DNA of 64,000 bases from Dendrolimus kikuchii (Eukaryota; Arthropoda; Insecta; Lepidoptera; Lasiocampidae), in assembly GCA_019925095.2 (NCBI GenBank), contig CM034403.1, positions 3,787,690 through 3,851,689 on the forward strand, in the 5' to 3' direction. Positions 1 through 12,724 of this stretch are shown here, piece after piece; position 1 is the first letter of the stretch, and each line of letters opens with the position of its first letter. The notes under the pieces were generated by a model, which saw nothing but the letters and a program-made list of their open reading frames with translations, ran no database searches and was not told where the DNA came from. The position numbers and the translations under genes were made by a program.

Positions 1-1147
1 AATAAAATATGTTTAAATAAAAAATGCATTTATTAAAATGTACCTAACCCAACCAAATCATAATTTGCAGTAAGCCTGCGAAAAATCGAAATGTGTGCTG
101 GGACACATAGTAGAAGTGAATCTTTAACGGGCAAGTGGAAAAACGAATGGCAACGTACTAGTGGCAAAACGAATCGTAAAGTTTTACGGGCATTTGTTAA
201 TGTACTTGTCCAATTTGAAAACCTGCCCGTAAAAATTCAAGTTAAAATTTTTTGAAACCTTTTTTTTCTGAAAAAATACATTTTCTACATGTGTCATGAT
301 CAAATTAAAGTAGGATATCTTCTGCTATCTATACCTACTAATAAAATTGAAGGGTCCATCAGTAACTTAAAAATGAATGGCAAAATGTGAAACTATATTA
401 GGCATAAGACGCTAATCATAAACAACGTTTATAGAATTTTTACCGTTTACCGTTTTAGAAATAACCGCGCTTAAAACCGTTAAAACGTAGTTTTATTATT
501 ATATAGAATTTTTGTTTATGTCGATCTGAATGTTTGACTCGAATAGATTCCGAAACAACTCCACGGATTCAATTAAATTGTAGGGATTAAGACAGGTTTT
601 TATTTTAAAACTAGCCATGCCCACGACTTTGTCTTTGACTTGGAAACTCCCGCGAGACAACTAGGACACAAAGTACCAGCATTTAAAAAAATGTAAGCTG
701 TCGTTTTAGTGAAAACTGTGCCGAAATAAGCTAATTTTTATGCACATGAACGACTGCAAACCGCTCCCGGGAAAATACCCGCGAGATTCCCAGGATAAAA
801 AAATCACACTTTTATTACATAAAATTTGTTATCGACCAGTAAAAAAATCACATTGGAATTCGATCTTTTTTAATCTGGTAATTTTAAAACATTCCCAAAA
901 AAAATCCTGCAGGATCCCCAGGCTAAAAAGTAGCGCAGAGTTTAAGTCTAAGAATTAGCTGTCGATCAGCGAAAACCACATCGAAATCGGCCCAGTAGTT
1001 TTTACGTGAATCCCGAACAGACAAGAAGTCTAAAAAAATTGCATCGTGTTTTCCATCGTTTATATTGTCTATTTCAGTTGTTTTTTTTTAATAACTTTCA
1101 TGTACAGACCGACGGCATGTTTAGAATTTTAAAATATTGATAGATTT
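1..1147. other. AT-rich noncoding DNA
   Basis: No gene, tRNA or repeat of the families above was recognised. Confidence 0.5.
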
Positions 1148-1470
1148 TATCCGTGCAGGAACGGAGAAAGAATACAATTTCCTACGGCCGGGCGGCCTGT
1201 CGTAAAAGGCGACCAAACAACCCACAGCCAGGTGATAAGGCATTTGCCCGACTGGATGGCTACCACCCCTTATCTAAAATATATTGCCGTAACAACCTTG
1301 AGGTGTGTTCGGACATTAGTGACCAGGTTCCAGTCTCCGTTAAGAGAGCAGCAGCGCATTTGTAGCACCTTTGGTGTTACAAATGTCCATAGGCGATGGT
1401 AACCGCTTTCCTTCAATTGGGCCGTCTGCCTGTCTGCTGAACTCCTGCAATAAAAAAAAATAAAAAAAAA
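1148..1470 (+). mobile_element. S2 retroposon copy 1
   Basis: Family S2 starts TTTATCCGTGCAGGAACGGA, contains GGCGGCCTGTCGTAAGAGGC and CCGGCATTAGTGACCAGG, and ends ATGTCCATAGGCGATGG then CCATCAAGTGGGCCGTCTGC and CTGCAATAAAAA. Short frames inside are conserved only because copies are young. The last third is the same as the 3' UTR of the CR1-like LINE at 61.2 kb, so S2 probably borrows that element's machinery. Confidence 0.75.
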
Positions 1471-2366
1471 GACTCAGAGTATGTTTTTTTATTTCGATAC
1501 CTCGCAGGGTTCAGTAGATATAAGTCTAAATTTACAGACGATTACAGTAGCAGACACAATTTGAAAAAGCATGGGATATTGTACAACACATAATTAGATC
1601 CCTTATTTTTCTATTATACGAAACGTAGTCCACAAAATTAACGTAAGAACTAGATTAATATCTAAAATGATTAATAAGAAACAATCTTAAAAAAAATATT
1701 GCATAATAAATAGTTACTAGTTCGCTGACCAGCAATTCAAGGCAGAAATCTAACTGGTTTTCAAGATGAAAGGGGGTTTTACCGCATACGGACGCCGTGT
1801 ACTCAGATTACCTTACAAGCGACTAGAACATCTAAAATTCTAAAGCAATCTTAACAAATGAGTACTGAAACCGTATCCTGTCTTTATAGCTTGCATTATG
1901 TATATAGCTTTCCCTTGTTATGCTATTATATCAGGGGGGATAATTCGGAGCAGTGCATCAATATCCTACAACTATTGTTCATTTTAGAGCAGCAGATTCC
2001 AAAAATAAATTGTTTGTCTGTGTGTTTGTTTGTTAGAGCATAACCTAAAAACTACTGATTGAATTTAAAGGAAACTCGACATATAGCCAACTTATATCCC
2101 AAGGCGTAACTTAGGATACTTTTAATCCCGATAAATAACGTTGTTTTCGTGGGATAAACGAAAATAGCGAAAAAGATGGCGCTGCGCTCGATTTTTTTTT
2201 TTGAAATTTTGACGCTGACATTTCTTTGGTGGAGAATGCGTTTTGGCATACTTTATTTTAAATGGATATATGGACGTATAGAGGAAGGCGTTTAGCAAAG
2301 GATGTATGTATTGTTACGTGCGAGCGAGGTTAGCACTTAGGATTGGAAGAAAACACCAGTTTTTAA

Positions 2367-2680
2367 GTAGTAGTAGTTGTATTCGCCACAAAGGCAGGCA
2401 AAGGAATCTAGTCCATACAGCCAATTTTGATGTTTAAGTCTTCGTATAATAGTCGCGCAGTTGTATTGTAGGCTACAACTAACGCCATTCAACGGAGTTC
2501 TTGTGAAAACTCAAAAGGCCGCATTTGACTATACAGTTCACATTTCTCACAAAACACATAATTACTACTCAAAAACTATCAATATCCTACAACTATTGTT
2601 CATTTTAGAGTAATTTTACGCATTTTTAAAAAATAAAACTGCACAGCACAACGTCTCCTTTCAGTTCCCGCCAAAAACTC
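2367..2680 (-). mobile_element. S1 retroposon copy c1 (tail type A)
   Basis: Family S1 begins TTTTTGGCGGGAACT (element strand) and shares a body of about 200 nt (GATATTGATAGTTTTTGAG, TGAGAAATGTGAACTGTATA, GAACTCCGTTGAATGG). This copy ends in tail A, TGCCTTTGTGGCGAATAC, and a TAC repeat. CCAGTTTTTAA flanks it at 2356-2366 and 2681-2691. No protein frame, A box or B box is visible. Confidence 0.78.
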
Positions 2681-3834
2681 CCAGTTTTTAAATAATTACA
2701 CAGCCGCACGTAATACCTCTCCGCAGGGTTGCCCCTATACGCCCGAATAACGATGCACTGTTCCAACGATAAGGTGTCTCACTCACAATACCGTACCGAT
2801 ATTGCGTAGACCACCTCCTGCTACTGCCGTGCTCACCTCCGATATTACTGCGTGTAGCTCGCTTCTGGTTCGTCTCTCGAACTACGCTACACCCCTCTTT
2901 CACTTAACTTGTCACTAAATCCACCACTTAACTCGTCACTGTCTTCTATTAAACTATTCTTCCAACTCTTCCATATCGTACTTGTCGCTCCACTGTCTTG
3001 AACTGAACTCAACTCTAAACTACCCGGTAAGCGCGCCTTACGCTGTTTATATACCCGGAAGAATTTTCTGGAACCCATAATTTCGTTATTCTTTTATTTA
3101 TTATCTCTCCCTTTCTAAACATCTATCTATCCCTGTCTTTTCCTTCCCGAACTTTCTATTCTAGAACTTTCGTTTTTCGTCTATCTCTTCCTAAAATATA
3201 TCCGTCCTTGTCTTTTTAACATTCTTTATATAAATCTAAATATTATTATAATATGAAAATTCTCGTGTTACTTCATGTCCAACTTATAGTATATACAGTT
3301 TACGCTCTCTATGCTCTCCACAGCTATAACGTTTGGAAAGCTTAAGAACGTTTAAAATGCAAAAAAATACCAAATGCTAATTTATACAAAAAACTAGGTC
3401 CACTCGAAAATATATGTGCAGTTATTTGCACATTTTGTAGGTCTGTAAATGTATGGAATACTCGGCATGCAGCTGCAATACAAATCGAAGTAAGCGGTAG
3501 TAAAAGCGTGTCGATGCATTTAATGATATCCTTTCTTTGTTTGGACGATAATATAAATCTGTGTATAGAGGTATAAAATTTTAGGAGAGGCATAATAAAC
3601 GCATTAGGGATACCAGACTTAATAAATGTGCAATAATTTGGGGGTAACTCTACTTAGTACTTCGAAAATAACTCACACTTTTAAAGCATTGTATGACGGA
3701 TCCGTGCTGGAATCATGGATTTGATTTGGCTCTTAGGGCCGGGTCGTACAGTGTGATACCACGCTCTCATAGAGTACCGTTGTGATACGATTAACCTCGA
3801 GCTAATAAATCGTGTTTCGTACGATCATTCCATG

Positions 3835-3900
3835 TGTTGCAAAGGTCCATAGGCAACGGTGACCACATCAGATGGACCGTCTGTCTACCCGCTTTTGGTA
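3835..3900 (+). repeat. CR1-like/S2 3' tail remnant
   Basis: GTTGCAAAGGTCCATAGGCA … GATGGACCGTCTGTCTACC corresponds to the common 3' UTR of the CR1-like LINE. Confidence 0.55.
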
Positions 3901-4129
3901 ATATAAAAATGCGTTCCCTAATATTTCAGGAGCGATGCAGTTTAGGTCTCATTCAGACAGAAATATATTAGACAGAATACTAGTAGAAAAAAAAATGGTA
4001 TTACCATTAGCAGAAATGGGGTTAGCCGAAATGAATATTGATCATTGAAGAGCTACCAAAATTTAAAAATGTATTTCGCCGAGTTTTCGCTTGTAAATAT
4101 TTATAAAGGTAGAATGGCATGCCATTGGC

Positions 4130-4260
4130 AGACTATTGGTATTAACAGAAATCATGCAAACCTACGAATGTGACGATAGTGTCCGGCGATTTTGACGATA
4201 CAGAAGTACCAGAATTTAGCGCCTGTTGTCTGTATAAGTGTAGGTACTCTGAAGAGTTAT
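4130..4260 (+). repeat. Copy of the SGDFD-coding dispersed repeat
   Basis: The plus strand contains GATAGTGTCCGGCGATTTTG and encodes TIVSGDFDDTEVPEFSA, matching 44130-44220 and 35740-35800. The match stops at the ACTAGC-type repeat that starts at 4264. Confidence 0.45.
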
Positions 4261-4263
4261 TTA

Positions 4264-4502
4264 TGACTAGCTGTGCCCGCGACGTCGTCCGCGTGAAATT
4301 TGTTTTCAAAACCCCCTGATTTTGAAACATTCTTCATTGGTGCTCCGCTCCTACTGGTCTTAGCGTGATTATATATAGCTTATAGCCTTCCTCGATAAAT
4401 GGGCTATCGAACACTGAAAGAATTTATCAAATCAGACCAGTAGTTCCTGAGATTAGCGCGTTCAAACAAACAAACTCTTCAGCTTTATATATTAGTATAA
4501 GA
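4264..4502 (+). repeat. ACTAGC-type dispersed element, copy 1
   Basis: Starts ACTAGCTGTGCCCGCGACGT, contains GGTGCTCCGCTCCTACTGG, GATAAATGGGCTATC and CCTGAGATTAGCGCGTTCAA, and ends TATATTAGTATAAG. It is noncoding. Close copies are at 9168-9408 and 30357-30610. Confidence 0.7.
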
Positions 4503-4709
4503 AGTATAAGATAGTGTCTGTGTCGTCATTTTATCACAAGTGCACGTGCCGCCTGTAGCAGTAACTGATAGTTCATCCCCACTTATTCGCCACGTCACCA
4601 CTTGGCTGTCGTTCACCGTGTTTAGCGCCCGCTCTATTATCAATGCAGCTAATGATCAAGGCCACCCATTACGGATATTAGAAGTGCTAATATTCTTTTA
4701 TAATATGTA

Positions 4710-5188
4710 GTAGAGGGCGCTTGCCACCGCTAACGTGCCGGCTCTATTGGAGCCGAAGGGTATTGCACGTGACGATGGTAGGCGTCCTGATGGAATTACT
4801 CTAATTTCCTGGCAGTGTGGCGCAAGCCTTTGATATGGGATGCAACCTGCGTGGACACGTTGACCGCATCCCATTTACCAAACACTTCTAGATCAGCCGG
4901 TTCGGCTGCGGATACAGGTGAATCTTTCAAGCAGCGCAAAGACGCAACCCTCAGTGAGAGTTATATGTTTGTGCCGTTTGCTATTGAGACGCTTGGACCG
5001 TGGGGTCCTTAGGCCATGAGCCTTTATCACAATTTATCAAACCACTCATTGACTGTTCAGGTGATCAGAAGGTTGGTGCCTACCTCGGGCACCAGATCAG
5101 TATGGCAATCCAGCGAGGACACGTAGCCAGCTTTCTGGGCACCTTACCTATAGAAGACGGTGATCTAGGCTCAGTATTCTACTTATAG
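4710..5188 (+). pseudogene. Frameshifted copy of the RPDG/WDATC LINE C-terminus
   Basis: Plus-strand reading gives [34 protein letters not shown], a frameshift near 4815, then [33 protein letters not shown], a second break near 5010, and finally DQKVGAYLGHQISMAIQRGH and VASFLGTLPIEDGDLG with a stop at 5188. It aligns throughout with residues 89-240 of the frame at 34892-35626. An AT-rich 3' UTR follows to about 5275. It cannot make one product. Confidence 0.72.
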
Positions 5189-5275
5189 TCTTGAGGGACT
5201 GTGGGTAGAATACAATATAAATAAAGTTAAGTTTTCTTTTATTGTATTAGATTGTTTGTTATAATAAACTTGTCT

Positions 5276-7439
5276 TGTAATCTATAGAAAATATAGCGTT
5301 CATTAATATTATGCCATCAAAATTTTAATATATGTTTTGGTATATGCAGTACGGAATTTGCAAATCTACTCTAAACTATCTTTTGCCTTTTTTACCTTAA
5401 CTTTATTTATGCAGGATTGGGACTTTACATTTATCTCCAGAACCCTACAAGATATTGAAACAACATACACAAAAGTTTAAGATGACGGTTCTTTTATTAC
5501 CTATTTTAATTATTAAGTCCATTAGCTGAGTTGTGGTGCTCGTTCGAGTGAAACTTTCAGCACACATTACATTTTGGTCTTTCATTCATATTTATTAGGT
5601 CGATTGAAATTGAAATATGTAATTTACCAACGCTTCGCTTAGTAACTATACAGCACATATGATAATAATTCGCTATTATAATCAGAATATACTAATATCG
5701 CGAAACATATTGATATCATGAATAAAACAATACATGTGGTATAAAGGAAGCACTACAAGGCCTTGTGTGGGTAGCCTATGGTTCTGTGGAAGAACATTCT
5801 TTTACACGACCCTGAATGTGTGGTACTACCGCACTCTGAATGAGATAATTGATAATTAACTTTACGTATAGGTGACTAAATTACTGGTTATACTATTACT
5901 TCTTCAGATATTTTGTGTCACTTAGTAACGTTGCTTAAGATAATTTCAAATTGTTTTAACTTTAATCATGTTTGTAGCACTCTTAATGTGGTATCCATAT
6001 CTATACTAATATACAAATGTGAAAATAACTTTATTACCTTTACCCGACTGAGCGGATTTTAATGAAATTTGGCAAGGAAATAAATTGTGTTTTTTTCTTA
6101 CAAAATTCAATTTTCAAAACTACCCTACACTTTCTTACGGATTATTTCCAAATAATATTAATTTTGATTACATAAAATACAATATCGACAAAATAATTAA
6201 TAATTATAGTTGTTATATAAGTAGTGCTAGTTTTTGTGTTTCAACTGTGACATTAATAATCTATTTTACATTGTAGCACTGCAACATAATTCTTTGTGAG
6301 GTTTTACATACGTTCCATTCTACTCTTGTATACTCTTAAACTCTCCAGCAAGAGCTTGTTTATTAGGGCTATCATCTAAGGGGCTGAGAGCTTAGTGTTG
6401 CTAGCATATTTACTCCAGTAATTTGCCCAGATTCGGAGTCTATTCCCCGAAAAATAACTTTTGAGGCTTTAAAATAGAAAAAGTTTCTGCAATAAAGTTG
6501 TAATTTGTAAATGTATGTGTTTGGCATGTACGTTTATTACGGCTTTAGGAATGAACCAACGTCGATAAAATTTGTATAAAGATACATGATAAATGAAGAA
6601 ATTCATCGCAAAGCGTAAAATTTTCCTACTGAAATCCTACTGAAAATTATATTTGTCCCTATATTTTTATTTCCCTACTTTTGATAGGAAAATACCCGAA
6701 TGGGAAGTGGCAACACCGAGTGCTAAATTCTCTCCACTAATAGGTGTACGATTAAACTATTCATGGCTGGGTGTTGCTTAACGATTATGGCCCAGCCAAC
6801 ATCAATATTTGATATATGTAAAATATTAATATGTCTTTATAGCTATTCTTACTCATTCCTAATCATAAGATTATATTTGAATAATTTTCCTAGACAAAGA
6901 AATAGTAAACTCGAAATTATTTAATTTTGCTTTAGTGGACGAAAAAGAAAAGTATAAGGATTTAGTTTTTTTTTAATTTTTTAATAAATAGGTTCGCCTT
7001 TGACTGACATTGCGCCTGATGTCAGATGGAAATGCAGTCTAAGGTGGAGCATGCTATCTAGAAGATACCTGTTCACGCGAGACTGGAAGACACTTAGATT
7101 GTATTCTTCAAGAAAAAACAGACGACGGTAAAGAGTTCCACTCTTCAGCGGTGCGTATGGTAAAAGTGGAAAGTGGTTAAATGCAATGTAATGACTTGTA
7201 CAACTTGACAATGTAAAACAAGTAGTACATACATATTTTATGTTTATTCTTACGAGGTAATTTTTTAAATAAAAATTTATAGTTGCAATTAACCACGTTT
7301 TTAATTAACCATCTAAACAATGGTTAATTAAAGACGTTTTCTTCTTCAATATCTAACTTTAGCCGTTCCTATTAAAACATCGCCAAATAAACTAACTGAT
7401 TCCAAAATCGGATCTATGTTGTACCAAAATGATCTTCAG
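5276..7439. other. AT-rich noncoding DNA
   Basis: Mostly unassigned. 6001-6080 looks like one end of an ACTAGC-type repeat (ATACTAATATACAAATGTGA … GAGCGGATTTTAATGAAATT). The short frames present show no known motif. Confidence 0.45.
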
Positions 7440-7592
7440 CGGAAAAAAACAATTTAGATAGATATATAGGTAACACTTTATTGCTCACCAAATATAAAGT
7501 TTCAAAAATGCACAATTACAATATAGTCATGGTAGAAACAATAGGTGGCCTTATCGCTTAAAGCAATCTCTTCCAGGGAACCTAACTAAAAA
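7440..7592 (-). repeat. LINE-type 3' UTR repeat (AAGCGATAAGGCC family), copy 1
   Basis: Minus strand: GGTTCCCTGGAAGAGATTGC, TTTAAGCGATAAGGCCACCT and TTTGGTGAGCAATAAAGTG, a conserved lepidopteran 3' UTR with an AATAAA signal and a microsatellite tail. The parent element is not identified here. Confidence 0.55.
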
Positions 7593-7709
7593 AATAGTTT
7601 AACCTAATCTGGCGATGTAGGTGGTGAAGGTAATTAGGTACATCATAAACAAACATACTTAAACTACATATTTTATAAATTAAATACATACAAACATATT
7701 TATAAGATA

Positions 7710-7995
7710 CTAGCTGTCCCGGCAAACTTCGTATCGCCTTAGAATCAATAAATAAAAAACGTTGATTTCTGAACGACGGGACGAACATCAAATGTTTGAC
7801 AGGTAGGAATAGTTTCTAAGGGAAAGCGAAATTGTTGTTTTTACTATATTCCAAAATTTGTTTTTCATATTTACTCACCTTTTCAACCTTCCCTGGACTT
7901 ACACAAATAATTCAGAACCAAGATTAGCCAAATCAGTCCAGCCGTTCTCGAGTTTTAGCGAGACTAACGAACAGCAATTGATTTATATATATAGA
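7710..7995 (+). repeat. ACTAGC-type element, different subfamily
   Basis: ACTAGCTGTCCCGGCAAACT … AATCAGTCCAGCCGTTCTCG … TTTATATATATAGATA. It has the same overall layout as the other ACTAGC copies with an unrelated middle. Confidence 0.55.
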
Positions 7996-8046
7996 TACAT
8001 ATATATATATATATTAATTAGTCTATAGTATAAGCATTAAGCATAA

Positions 8047-8195
8047 TTACTTAAGAAAAAGTTGTGTTTTCTGAGTGTGTTCTTAGATGTAGGCGATGTT
8101 TTGGCCTCTCTGACAGTAAGAGGCAGCGCATTCCAAAGTTTGACAGCCTGCACGTAAAAGAGTTATCATAAAAAGATGAAGTGTGTGCAGGTGTA
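8047..8195 (-). pseudogene. Jockey-like LINE C-terminus
   Basis: The minus strand reads VQAVKLWNALPLTVREAKTS and KNTLRKHNFFLSNYA-stop, the [LR]WNALP signature found at the end of Jockey/CR1-type ORF2. Nothing upstream of the motif could be read. It lies between an ACTAGC-type repeat and an S1 retroposon. Confidence 0.55.
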
Positions 8196-8492
8196 GTGAG
8201 CTTACGATTCGTATGAGTTATTTATTGTTTTGGTGTGTAAAAGAACTTAAATACTATAATACGGTATAACTGTTAAATTGTTAATTCAACTCACACAACT
8301 TATTTATAAATCAAAAATGTTCGATCGCATCTGTCATTTTAGTCCAGGTAATTAAAAATCAGAGTAAAAATAATTACAATACTTAACTGAAACAGTATCA
8401 TATAAACTAAATACAATTTAATTAGAATATTTATACTTTTTGCCAATGGGATAAAACTAACTTCATCTAAAAACTTCGCAAAGATTTTTTTT

Positions 8493-8817
8493 ATTTTTTA
8501 TTTAGGTTTGTGGCTTGGCAGCTAGGTCTTTAAGTCAGATCTTAGTTTACAATATAGTTTCTTCATTTTTTTAAGCCTATGTGTAACACAGCTGAACTGT
8601 AGGTAATCAGCTAGTGCTATTCACCGGAGTTCTTGTGACAACTCAAAGGGCCACATTTGACTATACAGTTCACATTTCTCACAAAACACATAATTACTAC
8701 TCAAAAACTGGCAATGTCCTACAACTATTCATGTTCATTTTAGAGTAATTTTACACATTTTTAGAAAATAAAACTGCACAGCACAACATCTCCTTTTAGT
8801 TCCCGCCAAAAACTCCT
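8493..8817 (-). mobile_element. S1 retroposon copy c2 (tail type B, long)
   Basis: Same body, with tail B: GACTTAAAGACCTAGCTGCC then AAGCCACAAACC and an A-rich run on the element strand. It includes the extra block TACAGTTCAGCTGTGTTACA also present in c6 and c7. Only a loose CAAAGA duplication is visible at the ends. Confidence 0.72.
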
Positions 8818-9167
8818 CCCAAAGAAGGAGTTGTGAATGAAACATAGACTAGCTACTTACACGAGCCAAGCCACATATTACAAAATAAATATTAACAAAA
8901 ACTGCCAATCTTGCGTTTTTAACACAAAAAAACATATTAAAATTGCATTAAACCTACGATGCAGGAAAGAAAGTAGATGATGCAATTACTTACAGCTTTG
9001 CATCATGAAAATTATACATTTTTATCTTCTTACCTTATGTTATTATGAAAAATGAAATAATCTCATCTTGATAATAATTTTTATTTCTCAATCTTTTTGT
9101 AACATGAGAAACGAAGAAAAATGTTAAAATAAAATATACCGAGGTTTTAGAAATAGGTATATATACT

Positions 9168-9408
9168 AGCTTCTGCAAGCGACTTCGTTCACGTGGAATA
9201 GTAAAAAAACCCCCGATTTTGAAACATTATTCATTGGTGCTCCGCTCCTACTGGCCTTAGCGTGATGATATATAGCCTATAGCCTTCCTCGATAAATGGG
9301 CTATCTAAAACTGATTTCTTTTTTCAAATCAGACCAGTACTTCCTGAGATTAGCGCGTTCAAGCAAACAAACAAACAAACTCTCCAGCTTTGTATATTAG
9401 TATAAGAT
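9168..9408 (+). repeat. ACTAGC-type dispersed element, copy 2
   Basis: Same boundaries and internal blocks as copy 1, including GGTGCTCCGCTCCTACTGGC. The CAAACAAA run is longer. Confidence 0.72.
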
Positions 9409-11984
9409 ATGGACTATTATTTTGTCAAAAACCATTGCAACTCTTCATATTTATAATTGTTATTTTTTTTTCAACAATAAAGATTTATCTGGAATTCTAT
9501 TTTTTATTTTATTCTACAAATTCTTACTCAACAGATGTACTGAATCAAAACAAAATTAAAAACATAAATTTTCGAAACTCACCTAGATACGGCTTATTTT
9601 TTACTTTCTCTTTTGTAAAAGACAAATTACCTTCATACATTTAATTTATTATATACCGGATTCTGGGGCTAAATAATAGTATATGGTCTATTTAACCTAA
9701 TAATTAACTATGATGGTTTTAAACTTTTATGTTTATTTAATTTTTAGTTTTAAATAATAAGTTATAAATGTCTCAAAATTATTTTAAGTTACGAAAATGT
9801 CAATTTTATAATTTTAATAATAGTTTTTAATTGCTTTCTAATTTAATAATCCTTTAAGCTTTATAAGCGCGGCATAGTAATACATAACATAATAAATTAG
9901 TATTTGCTCCTAATTCTGTCTGTCTTAGTCACAAATATTTTTCTTAGAAACTATTGGGTTTACATGATGAACATTTAACAAAGAGGTGTTATAGTCTATG
10001 GCGCCTAGACATAGGTGTCCTAAGACCGAGAAACAACTAAAAATTAGGGGCTCCTCTCATATATGAAACTGAGAGTAGAATCATTTTTTCAAGGTATAAA
10101 GTCGTCTGCAGTGTTGGTGTTGTTAATCTGATTTTGAAAATTTATTACTCAAGTCAATAAGTAGTGAGATAGATATTACTTATTAACTTTAACTTTTGTA
10201 CTATAAAGTCGGAACTCTTCATTGTAAGCAAACAGTTAAGATTTACCCAGTTTTGGATAACCTTGACATCATCGAAAGACAAGGCGCTCAAGTCCATGCC
10301 ATCTTTACACACCGGAAATACCATCAGTGCCAACGAAATGCTTTGCCTCCACATGCCTTCTGCATATGACAGATTAAAGAATACACTACCAGAATCCGTC
10401 TTTCCCGAAAACTACAATCCTGGTTGTCTTGAACTCTCGTGTGATTAGGTGTTTTTTATCTTCAATTTTCGACCTCATCATCGTTTAACATCGTGATCAT
10501 GGTTAAACGAGAACCTATTTATCACAAAAAAGGATAAATAAATCCACTTGTCCTGTGTACTCTGGTTTTACACAGTACGTACAACTATAATAACCACAGC
10601 ACAAAACGCCGTATAGCTCAAAAATACCTCTTTTCAAAAGAATTTTGTAATGCACGTTCCAAAAATAACCAAACAGATTCACTTGCAATTCAAAAGAACT
10701 GCTACGTTTATATTTTGAAATTTAAATCAAGATTTACCTGTCCACACCGTCTGGTCCGTATATTTTTTTAAATGACTAAACGCGTGTCTAGACTTCACGT
10801 CTAAAAACACGAATTTATGGCTTTGTTAGTCATCTCATAAAATACGCGTTCCGAATGCGATATTACAAAACGCCTACAATATGTTTTATTTGGTTCGCTT
10901 TATTATCTCACGAGCAATCTGATCTCTAGTGTGTCTTGAAGTTTTATAAATGGATTCCGGGATTTTTCGATATATTTCGCTCTCTATTTGTTACCTTTTT
11001 CCAATCGGAATCGGCACAGTATGTCTTGTAACCATAAACTAATAATGTTGTAACAACCAACCCTAGATATCGTTCTCAAAATTTTGAAAAAAGAATCACA
11101 TTTGAAAATTCAAAATATTCGAGAACTGTCAGTGGTCTGCGAGCAGAGCTTTTTAACACAATTCTTCGCGCATCCGTCACAAAATTCATTTATCTTTTTG
11201 GCTTACCTTCACTTATTTTTCCTTCAAGCTTCCAGTTCCAAACTTTTTGTCATTTTGTCATATATCATAAGTTTGTTAGATTTTCATCCCTCCTCATTCC
11301 ATGCCCGTAGCACTTTAATCTTTTTCCGTCAAATAATTTTTCAGATACGTTAGCAACTTTTGAGTGGTTTTATTTAAAAGTATATTGAAATAATTTCCAT
11401 AAATAGAGTAGTAGTAACATGTATGATAATTTGACTAATATGTGCTATATATTTTGTACTTTTGCAGTGTAAAGATTGCTTATTATCATGTCGACATATG
11501 TGCTTCTATATAATAATAAATTCAAGTAAATATTAACTAAAAAATTATCTAGCTAAATTATCCACTCTCAAAACTTAGGATATTTACTCCGAAAGGACCC
11601 AAATACCAGAATCATTTACATACAGGCAACATATATAATGTAAAACTATTCTGTTTTATAGCCTAAAATATATATTACAGACGCTAGAACGCTTCTAAAA
11701 ACAACAAAGTAATAGTTTCTCAGAAGTTATTCCCACATGGACGAGGTCAAAAGCTCAAATAAAGTCAAACATTAAAAATAAGCTACTTGGTATGCTACTC
11801 CTGTACGAAACGCATGCAAATTAGATGCGAAATGTGGACGTTCCACATTTAGTTTGCATTACCGACGTACTTGACAGCGTACCGCTTGCTCACATATTCT
11901 TAATGGCTGTGTATCTCATTGTTATAGCCTATGACATTATTTTTTAAAGATAGAATACTTTAGGTAATAAAAAGAGAAGTAGTC
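9409..11984. other. AT-rich noncoding DNA
   Basis: Apart from the weak LINE remnant at 10300-10447, nothing was recognised. The frame at 11084-11353 is hydrophobic and AT-driven and shows no motif. Confidence 0.45.
10300..10447 (+). pseudogene. Possible LINE C-terminal remnant
   Basis: A short plus frame contains RLKNTLPESVFPENYNPGCL, close to the RLWNALP.SVFPE.YN pattern of Jockey/CR1 C-termini. It has no flanking motif, so the call is tentative. Confidence 0.35.
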
Positions 11985-12085
11985 AATCAAGCGGGTATGT
12001 GTTTCGGTACACGCAGAAAAAGCTTACAGTATCTTGACGTCTGGAGTTGGTTTTTCTTGAGTTTGGGTCTTCATAGATTTGATGA
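11985..12085 (-). mobile_element. Penelope-like element, inverted C-terminal fragment (minus half)
   Basis: The reverse complement matches 12130-12235 and 39210-39305 block by block: GTGTTTCGGTAC.CGCAGAAA, TCTTGA.GTCTGG, GGTTTTT.TTG.GTTTG and TTTGATGAT. It carries the same PLE tail in opposite orientation with frameshifts, so the locus is an inverted pair around a centre near 12080-12130. Confidence 0.6.
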
Positions 12086-12331
12086 TCAATAGAGAATATG
12101 GTTGGCAAGTATCACCTGTTTGGGAACCGATCATCAAAACTATTAATAATCAAACCCAGCAAAAACCATTTGCCAGACCTCAAGACATTATGAGCGCTTT
12201 CTGCGCGTACCGAAACACAAACCAATTTGATTGTCATTTTTTCTGTTCTATAACGAATAAGGTAAAAAACTACTGGACCGATTTCAAAAATTTACCATTA
12301 GAATGCTACAGTATTCCAGATTAATATGAGC
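12075..12331 (+). pseudogene. Penelope-like element, C-terminal fragment (plus half)
   Basis: The plus strand reads NREYGWQVSPVWEPIIKTI then QTQQKPFARPQD and FCAYRNTN. This matches the C-terminal tail of Penelope-like (PLE) GIY-YIG proteins (NFNREDGW…W.P.I) and the copy at 39206-39545. Downstream codons run into an unrelated repeat (KNYWTDFKNLPLE), which is an ACTAGC-type element end. This half sits head to head with a minus-strand half at 11985-12085. Confidence 0.65.
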
Positions 12332-12344
12332 TATATTTATTACT

Positions 12345-12541
12345 TACTTACTGATTTATTACTTCAAATTGATCGTGTACTAGCAGAAGGTGATGTCAGG
12401 AGCCTTAAGAACAGACGAGCTTGCATGACAAGAGTTATGAATGTCAAAGAGGCAAGTGAGGTGTGTAAGAATAAGCCTAAATGGCACTCTGTTGTTCGTG
12501 CCTACCCCGCAAGGGAACTGGCGTGAAGTTATGTATGTATG
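12345..12541 (+). mobile_element. RTE-like 3' fragment r1 with 13-bp TSD
   Basis: Encodes QIDRVLAEGDVRSLKNRRAC to ARELA-stop, the C-terminus of an RTE-like reverse-transcriptase protein, and ends in ATGTATGTATG. TATATTTATTACT flanks it at 12332-12344 and 12542-12554. It interrupts the repeat joined to the PLE piece at 12075-12331, so it is the younger insertion. Confidence 0.75.
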
Positions 12542-12559
12542 TATATTTATTACTAGAAA

Positions 12560-12720
12560 ATATTAGGGATGCCTACTAAAACTTCACTAATCTAACGGGG
12601 ATGGTTTAGATTCACAATTAGATGCGGTAGGTGGCACTACAATCAGGTTCTAGTTTTTTATTTTTTCAGGGCAGGACAACGTCTGCCGAAATCGCTAATA
12701 TTATATAAAATTATTAGAGC
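12560..12720 (-). repeat. CTAGCAGCCTCGG repeat, partial
   Basis: TTTAGATTCACAATTAGATG, CGGTAGGTGGCACT and GGGCAGGACAACGTCTGCCG match the other copies. Its other half is probably 12240-12331, separated by RTE copy r1. Confidence 0.5.
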
Positions 12721-12724
12721 TAGG

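Noticed and set aside
6981..7211. 76-codon minus-strand frame
   Set aside because: No motif, no splice context and no conservation evidence; left unannotated.
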